From positions 1-28,884 of the forward strand of contig DFDU01000007.1 in the NCBI GenBank assembly GCA_002369325.1: a DNA stretch of 28,884 nucleotides, written 5' to 3'. The first letter of the stretch is position 1. Every line of letters starts with the position of its first letter. Shown here in pieces: positions 25,501 to 28,884 of the stretch. The position numbers were made by a program, and so were the translations under genes. The notes under the pieces were generated by a model, which was not told the origin of the DNA, did not search any database, and worked only from the letters and a program-made list of their open reading frames with translations. Origin of the DNA: Lachnospiraceae bacterium UBA3820 (GTDB lineage: Bacteria; Bacillota; Clostridia; Lachnospirales; Lachnospiraceae).

Positions 25501-26082
25501 GTCAAAAAATCTTGCAAATGAGATATTTTCGGCGTTGTCCTGATTAAGCGCATGCACTGCTGCCTTAAAATATGCAGCATATTCAAGCGTATCACTATTA
25601 AGCTCACGTACCGAAACGGTAAGCTCTTTTGAATCATAAGGAAGGCTTCCCGCAGGTGCCTTTATGGTTACGCTGCATCCGCTCTCAGGTACGTATACAA
25701 AAAGTTCTTTTTCTTCATCCTCAATCTGTTCCTCTGTTTTTTCCTCATCGGAAACATCTTCGGTCTGTCCGTTAGCAATATCCTCTATTATTGCTTCAGA
25801 CTTTCCTTCCTCATTTGCCGTTTCTGATTCATCGATAATATTATCTGAATCATTTTTTTCATCCTGCTTTGTTACATCTGCAGTTTCGGCATAGGACACA
25901 TCCTCTGCCGCATCTCCGGGAGTTCCCAATTCGAAATTCCCTGTGTCGTTGAAGTTTTGTTCTTCATTTTGCTCTTCCGCATAAGCCGTATTATTTATCT
26001 GTGGTCTTATCACGGACATTAATACAGAAAATACAAGAAACAAAACTACCAACTTTTTGAGTCTTTTTTGGTATCCTCTCAT
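22513..26082 (-). CDS. Large cell-surface protein with tandem DUF11-like repeats and KTGD sorting tail
   Basis: The start is at the ATG at 26082: GGAGG lies seven bases ahead, whereas the in-frame ATG at 26097 would encode that site. The 1,189-residue protein has a signal peptide (KRLKKLVVLFLVFSVLMSVI, cut near AYAEE), an acidic low-complexity segment (about 38-130), and a ZU5/SpaA-like beta region. A long middle follows, poor in cysteine and rich in Asn, Asp and Tyr. Two near-identical repeats of about 130 residues come next, then a Thr-rich stalk. The end is SVKTGD, a membrane helix and KKEKQ, an LPxTG-like cell-wall anchoring signal with Pro replaced by Val. It is likely displayed on the wall by a class of sortase not seen here, with adhesion or matrix roles by analogy. 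It is divergent from an AraC regulator. Confidence 0.85.
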   Translation of the reverse strand: MRGYQKRLKKLVVLFLVFSVLMSVIRPQINNTAYAEEQNEEQNFNDTGNFELGTPGDAAEDVSYAETADVTKQDEKNDSDNIIDESETANEEGKSEAIIEDIANGQTEDVSDEEKTEEQIEDEEKELFVYVPESGCSVTIKAPAGSLPYDSKELTVSVRELNSDTLEYAAYFKAAVHALNQDNAENISFARFFDIEILNNGEKVEPILPVEVKIEYDDVPEIANEDEISIVHFAKEGTEVITDIELNENATEIVYEQESFSITATIATTTPAAVGIREGHDYVLVAEFDGNAYTVQNDGSLKPVTDYDAINGKITEDATFAWKYTSVGSKTYLHYISDGFAYDGNQLATEYAYTSLAPDDASGLVVSTPSYNDDKTKSVNRDSSGKVIYDNYPEDYSVIYDNNEIRSENNNYLTISADKTRIQGNATNPDDGVKFYLYKVDDLLDEYDYGGGKPYNHVVNHIDIAISDTVEVNIPLAYGNYYDKNGNLVMTVDREHYPDGYDLRVAQVVTVSQEQLRKAKIKAYKAKSVDANNRAVPDTNELTNAFYITGYSANDETDRSYPQVRIEGIFKIATCAPGDNSDATTKANRLNSRVVYTVEAVQPNVRFYYTNPYDPNEHLYDDKGKELYIETDVTIRDSFDYFDTRNECPPLHGTQYTTHPGEDFETYWQAGEMHGWGISGMDFLLSGDATISKIPFAIEIENKIIDTDGNPIIPRDKITGFKFGVYVDQAGDSDSVVGKNINGYDGYEANTSSYNKEIEKTIDIDNDPSKNATNIVYEYDLPEGMVYIDEDKNTVPEIITDKDGNRWVYKKTFIETEYVWRRNDPNNDSRHFSNDYNESDSSFDSVPEVIGTYSDGFNKFLEFYVRNVYEKIEPPTKKEVSPYEGNGTLGEVKVGDEIAYEISYKNYKNRTADVVIKDKLDANVEFVSASDNGVYDKASHSVIWTLKDVASEKEGKVKLKVKVLEGAIVENNGPGKVVNGGDTATVKVGNDDEFTLEVVENPVIKTPAKKETAPYEGSGTLGSVKVGDEITYEILYKNYMSDTANVIIKDKLDKNVSYVSSTGDGVYDASTHTVIWTIKNVPSGTEGKVELKVKVLESARVSKGGPGKVVNGGETSTVKVGNDSEVKLEIVENPIDESTTEVTPPQITTTSTTTNKSVKTGDTFDFGIIIALMIISLAGIVILTKKEKQ
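22677..23466 (-). repeat. Tandem duplicated DUF11-like domains within the surface-protein gene
   Basis: Two adjacent units of about 390 bases. Each begins KKE-x2-PYEG-x-GTLG-x-VKVGDEI and contains IKDKLD, VIWT, EGKV-x-LKVKVLE and GPGKVVNGG, ending LE(V/I)VENP. Most differences are single residues, suggesting a recent internal duplication; unequal crossing-over could change the number of units. Confidence 0.85.
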
Positions 26083-26213
26083 TTTTTCCTCCTTCATTAA
26101 TAATAATTTTGGTTAAATAAAGTTTTTCAATTTATAGTAACATTAAATCAACTTGTACTTATATCAAAAAAAGCCAAAAAATATAAAATACGTGAACCCA
26201 TTTACTTAAATTA

Positions 26214-26222
26214 TGATATAAT
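26214..26222 (+). promoter_or_regulatory. Extended -10 promoter of the AraC-type gene
   Basis: TGATATAAT gives a TGn extension and a perfect TATAAT (26217-26222). No good -35 is present, which suits an extended -10 promoter or one needing an activator. The ATG is 28 bases downstream. Confidence 0.6.
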
Positions 26223-26249
26223 ATATTTATTATGCGAGGGGGAAAAGCT

Positions 26250-27020
26250 ATGGATTTTAATTACATTTCGGAAAATGATGATAAATTGCATCGTGATATG
26301 AATGAAGAAATTCTGTTCTTTCGTCAGGCAGCCAACGGCGATATTCCCGCCATAAGAAAAAATCTTGCCGAAAAAAGATTCCGCAATCAAAGCGGTATGG
26401 GTAAGCTTTCCGATGATCCCGTATTAAATCTCAAATATCATATGGTTATTACCGCCGGAATTTTAGCAAGAGTTTGTATAAATCGCGGTCTTGAAATCGA
26501 ACAGGCATTATCTTTAAGCGATTTTTACATCAAAAAACTCGATAATGCCAAAACAGAAAATGATGTTGAAAAAATCCACAGCTGTATGGTTCTTGACTTT
26601 ACAGGAAGGATGAATGCCCTCTTGTACAAGGGCCGCTTATCCCGACCGGTCAGTATGTGCCTTGATTATATCTATGCGCACATCGGTGACAGAATAACCG
26701 TTAAACAACTCGTTGACTATACCGGTGTATCGTCCAGCTTTTTATCGAAGGTATTTTTATCGGAAACCGGATCAACCATAAGCAATTATATAAGAGAAAA
26801 GAAAATCGAGATGGCAAAGGATATGCTGACATATTCGGATATGAATATCTCGGATATTGCATATCGTCTTTCTTTTTCTTCCCAAAGTCATTTCATTCAA
26901 ACCTTCAACAACCTTATGGGAATTACTCCGAAAAAATACCGCGACAATTTAAAAAATAAAGAAAGGGAAGCATTCTCATCCGATAACGAAATAGAAAGCT
27001 ACCCTTCATTTTATAAATAA
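26250..27020 (+). CDS. AraC-family transcriptional regulator
   Basis: The start is at the ATG at 26250, set by GAGGGGG at 26236-26242; an in-frame ATG at 26232 precedes that site. The 256-residue protein has a helical N-terminal domain without a cupin pattern ('LKYHMVITAGILARVCINRG', 'IEQALSLSDFYIKKLDNAKT'), as in one AraC subgroup of Firmicutes. The C-terminus has two helix-turn-helix units: 'ITVKQLVDYTGVSSSFLSKV' and 'MNISDIAYRLSFSSQSHFIQ', closing with GITPKKYRDN. It is divergent from the surface-protein gene across about 165 bases and so is the obvious candidate to control it (inference). Its stop codon touches the stop of the converging GNAT gene. Confidence 0.9.
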   Translation: MDFNYISENDDKLHRDMNEEILFFRQAANGDIPAIRKNLAEKRFRNQSGMGKLSDDPVLNLKYHMVITAGILARVCINRGLEIEQALSLSDFYIKKLDNAKTENDVEKIHSCMVLDFTGRMNALLYKGRLSRPVSMCLDYIYAHIGDRITVKQLVDYTGVSSSFLSKVFLSETGSTISNYIREKKIEMAKDMLTYSDMNISDIAYRLSFSSQSHFIQTFNNLMGITPKKYRDNLKNKEREAFSSDNEIESYPSFYK

Positions 27021-27566
27021 TTATTCTTTTAAAATTTCCATGTCCCTGATAAGCTTAAGCGGAAATCCAAGCCAATTGTCTATCAACAGCCTGTATTCTT
27101 CCGGTTCAATCTTATCGCCGTTTCCCATCAGCACATAAACAACTCCCGCTTCCCTAAGCTTATATGGCAAATCCTTCATCCCATTTTTTTTATAAAAATC
27201 ATGTCTTTTAATTCGTTGTCCGGAATTATCCGCCTTTTCGCGCCAATTCTCCAAAGCAAGAAAAAACTTTTTATCCTGATATCTATTTGCTATTGCTTTA
27301 ATAGCCGTACTCCCGTATCCTTTTCCTCTTAACTTTTCATCTATTGCAAAATAAAACAAATATGCCAGATTTTCATAACTAATCACATAAGCGAACCCTA
27401 TCCATTTACCATCCTCAATTAAATTCCAGCAATCCGCTTTTTCTCTTTTTGCCCTGCTTTTCATCATATGAAAAGGCGCTCTTTCTTCAGGTGGAAAAGC
27501 TTCCTGATAAAGAGCCTTTATGCGTTTGTATTCATTTTTTTTATTTGGTACTTTAACAATTTCCAT
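27021..27566 (-). CDS. GNAT-family N-acetyltransferase
   Basis: A 181-residue acetyltransferase. Motif A, which holds the acetyl-CoA pyrophosphate, is DEKLRGKGYGSTAIKAIANR with R80-GKGYG. Motif B-like sequence is 'FLALENWREKADNSGQRIKR' followed by 'HDFYKKNGMKDLPYKLREAG'. The N-terminal motif 'YQEAFPPEERAPF' is common in one group of Firmicute GNATs. It transfers acetyl from acetyl-CoA to an amine; the acceptor is unknown. No convincing ribosome-binding site precedes the ATG at 27566, so expression may be low. It converges with the AraC gene with no intervening base. Confidence 0.85.
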   Translation of the reverse strand: MEIVKVPNKKNEYKRIKALYQEAFPPEERAPFHMMKSRAKREKADCWNLIEDGKWIGFAYVISYENLAYLFYFAIDEKLRGKGYGSTAIKAIANRYQDKKFFLALENWREKADNSGQRIKRHDFYKKNGMKDLPYKLREAGVVYVLMGNGDKIEPEEYRLLIDNWLGFPLKLIRDMEILKE

Positions 27567-27622
27567 AATAAGAATTGCTGCCGATCCTTCCCTATAGTAA
27601 TCGTATTAAATATTGCATTTGA

Positions 27623-27661
27623 ATGCTTTAAAGCATAAGATTCCATCTATCGCTTATAGAT
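27623..27661. promoter_or_regulatory. Paired palindromes upstream of the GNAT gene
   Basis: ATGCTTTAAAGCAT (27623-27636) is a perfect 14-base inverted repeat. Nine bases on, ATCTAT-CGCTT-ATAGAT (27645-27661) can form a hairpin. They lie in the 160-base gap before the GNAT start, in which no small gene was seen. Possible operator and RNA hairpin; function unknown. Confidence 0.4.
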
Positions 27662-27726
27662 AAATTTGTGCCTCTGCACCGGTTAATGCTCTATGGATGT
27701 TCCCGGAAAATAACCATTCCACATAT

Positions 27727-28296
27727 TTACTCAAAATTATAAAATTCTTTTTCATCCATAACAGCTACAGAGCCATCGTCGTTAAATATTATATGAACAT
27801 CGCCATCGATATCAAGACTCATATGATACAACGAATATGTTGTTTTCCCGTCTCTGCATACTGATATAAAACGGATTTCAAGCTCATTCATCAAGTCTTC
27901 CTTTGAAATCATTTCGCCATAACTGGTTTTAATCAATCCATTTTCATCTGCAAAATAATTAGCCACCGCCAGTTTTACTCTGGTATCTGTTCCATACTTG
28001 TCCTCAAACAGTCTTGTCAAACGGTCAAGACAAAGTGATGCATCTGTTGTTTCCGGTGTATTACAATCTATATAACAACCAACCGGAAGGTAGGATAAAC
28101 GTCCTTCTTCATCTTCCGGCATACCATACCACTCTAAATCCGCTTCATATCCAACTTCATTTGGATAATTAATATATGTAAATGTAGCAAAAGATGTCTT
28201 TATTTGAATCCTATCCTGTGCTTGAGAAGCTGAATTATTATTTTTCCCACCGTCCTTTTTTTCGTCTTTTTTAAACAACCTGTTAAATAGTGACAT
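27727..28296 (-). CDS. Unknown cytosolic protein
   Basis: A 189-residue protein without signal peptide or membrane helices. It begins with a basic-amphipathic MSLFNRLFKKDEKKDGGKNN, which may be a membrane-touching helix, then a Ser/Asn-rich linker and a mostly beta domain ('SFATFTYINYPNEVGYEADL', 'GCYIDCNTPETTDASLCLDR'). The end is strongly acidic, 'DGDVHIIFNDDGSVAVMDEK'. It resembles DUF2262-type or immunity-protein-like proteins in general feel, but I cannot assign it. AGGAGAAT is the ribosome-binding site. There is no partner gene close by on the same strand. Confidence 0.72.
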   Translation of the reverse strand: MSLFNRLFKKDEKKDGGKNNNSASQAQDRIQIKTSFATFTYINYPNEVGYEADLEWYGMPEDEEGRLSYLPVGCYIDCNTPETTDASLCLDRLTRLFEDKYGTDTRVKLAVANYFADENGLIKTSYGEMISKEDLMNELEIRFISVCRDGKTTYSLYHMSLDIDGDVHIIFNDDGSVAVMDEKEFYNFE

Positions 28297-28551
28297 ATTA
28301 AAATTCTCCTGTCTTAATAATTAATATTTGTCAATACATCTCTCCGATATATTATGATATATATTTAATACCTAATGATATAATTAATTGTTTTTTTCTC
28401 TGATATATATCCTTATACTTAACCGTATCCGTTCTCGCCGGATCTATTCCTTAAATTTCCCCGTAGTGTTTCCCTGTCCTCTATGGTTAATACTATCATA
28501 CAGATTTTTAAACAGCAAGAGATATACTGATAAATTGCATTATTTAAACAG
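28297..28551. other. Intergenic leader region, no gene seen
   Basis: Upstream of the unknown gene. On the minus strand an extended -10-like TGATAGTAT (near 28488-28496) would give a leader of roughly 180 bases containing a small hairpin, ATCCG-loop-CGGAT (28427-28443). Closer AT-rich sequence could also hold a promoter. No riboswitch class was recognised. Confidence 0.3.
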
Positions 28552-28622
28552 AAAATCCCTCACATATGAGGGAGCCACAAAAAGTCTGACTTTTGGGAGC
28601 AGTACAATATATGAGGGATTTT
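28552..28622. repeat. Hairpin element with IS150-like end and alternative stems
   Basis: AAAATCCCTCA (28552-28562) can pair with TGAGGGA at 28567-28573 to form a short hairpin, or with TGAGGGATTTT at 28612-28622 to form a long one, followed by TCTG on the plus strand. Between them AAAAGTCTGACTTTT is also self-complementary. The segment 28584-28606 on the minus strand reads TGTACTGCTCCCAAAAGTC..., matching the arm at 22425-22448. It works as a terminator for the genes converging from the right edge, or marks an old insertion-element end. Confidence 0.5.
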
Positions 28623-28668
28623 TCTGTATTCAAAACGGATAACCTTATTTATTATTCCTGTTATCGCT

Positions 28669-28809
28669 TTAGGATAATTGAATGATCACCGGATGGGCAG
28701 ATACCGGATTTGTACCGCCTGCCGGACCGGTTGGACCTCTTACTCCTGTTCTACCTCTTGGACCGGGCGGTCCCGGAGGTCCCGGGGTACAGCGTGAACT
28801 AATTTTCAA
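28669..28809 (-). CDS. Short collagen-like reading frame (3' remnant or 46-residue protein)
   Basis: The frame ends at TAA 28671-28669 and can start at a TTG at 28809-28807 inside the end of the aldo/keto reductase gene; a stop precedes it in frame. It reads MKISSRCTPG, then Gly-X-Y triplets PPGPPGPRGRTGVRGPTGPA and a tail ending HPVIIQLS. Eight collagen triplets are clear. Collagen-like bacterial proteins are usually surface or spore-coat filaments hundreds of residues long with an N-terminal export signal, which is missing here. It is most likely the last part of a deleted gene now joined to the reductase gene. No ribosome-binding site is convincing. Confidence 0.55.
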   Translation of the reverse strand: MKISSRCTPGPPGPPGPRGRTGVRGPTGPAGGTNPVSAHPVIIQLS

Positions 28810-28884
28810 AATACTTCTTTATCTCATGCATTCGGCTCATCTGATCCACTGAAAATGGACATCTGCTGTTACAATGTCCGCAGC
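28799..28884 (-). CDS. Aldo/keto reductase with C-terminal ferredoxin-like tail (3' end only)
   Basis: The last 28 codons enter from the right edge and end at TAG 28801-28799. They read CGHCNSRCPFSVDQMSRMHE followed by IKKYFEN. The CxxCxxxCP pattern followed by 'VDQMxRMxEI..YF' is typical of the iron-sulfur tail of aldo/keto reductases in anaerobic Firmicutes. These are oxidoreductases of unknown substrate. Too little is visible to say more. The collagen-like frame overlaps its final codons. Confidence 0.65.
   Translation of the reverse strand, partial: CGHCNSRCPFSVDQMSRMHEIKKYFEN

Noticed and set aside
28388..28642. 84-residue plus-strand frame at the right side
   Set aside because: Runs through the hairpin element, has no ribosome-binding site and no recognisable protein features.

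Overview
The window looks like a chromosomal segment of an AT-rich anaerobic Firmicute, most likely a member of the Lachnospiraceae. This is inferred from several things together: a butyryl-CoA:acetate-type CoA-transferase, a Glc-family PTS permease, strong AGGAGG ribosome-binding sites with sigma-A promoters, a DUF11-type surface protein with a KTGD sorting tail, and membrane GGDEF proteins. No rRNA, tRNA, CRISPR array or intact transposase was seen.

Layout. (1) 1-4.9 kb, minus strand: a sugar locus with a GH13_4 amylosucrase-type enzyme, a LacI-family repressor, a Cof-type HAD phosphatase and the 5' part of a PTS EIIBC gene. The GH13 gene and the EIIBC gene each have a sigma-A promoter followed by nearly the same operator, which joins them into one regulon. 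(2) 4.9-9.5 kb, minus: a CoA-transferase with a palindrome inside its promoter, then an ABC ATPase/FtsX-type permease pair. (3) 9.5-14 kb, minus: a tight run of diguanylate cyclase, SAM methyltransferase, cation diffusion facilitator (manganese-type residues) and phosphoglycolate-phosphatase-like HAD. (4) 14.1-16.0 kb, plus: a divergent dCache-GGDEF diguanylate cyclase. (5) 16.0-18.3 kb: a more GC-rich patch holding a 3' scrap of rsgA, a small membrane-protein gene broken by an in-frame TGA, and a translationally coupled pair made of an unknown protein and a multi-zinc-ribbon protein. (6) 18.5-22.3 kb, minus: a protein joining MshEN-like repeats to a CheX-like domain, a ZIP metal transporter, a DEDDh exonuclease with a topoisomerase-type zinc finger (broken by one extra G), an sce7726-like nuclease, and a decayed MATE exporter. 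(7) 22.4-28.6 kb: a stretch bounded by two intergenic hairpins that carry an IS3/IS150-like terminal-repeat sequence. It holds a 1,189-residue surface protein, a divergent AraC regulator, a GNAT acetyltransferase and an unknown protein. (8) The right edge has the 3' end of a ferredoxin-tailed aldo/keto reductase overlapping a short collagen-like reading frame.

Themes. Cyclic-di-GMP signalling recurs: two cyclases of opposite feedback type plus a possible effector with a CheX phosphatase signature. Broken genes are unusually dense between 16 and 22 kb (nonsense codons in two, homopolymer indels in two), as is IS or recombination scarring at 22.4 kb and 28.6-28.8 kb. Some of the one-base breaks could be sequencing errors. 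The most promising candidates for undescribed biology are the MshEN-CheX fusion, the zinc-ribbon/partner pair, the sce7726-exonuclease pair and the GH13_4-PTS combination.
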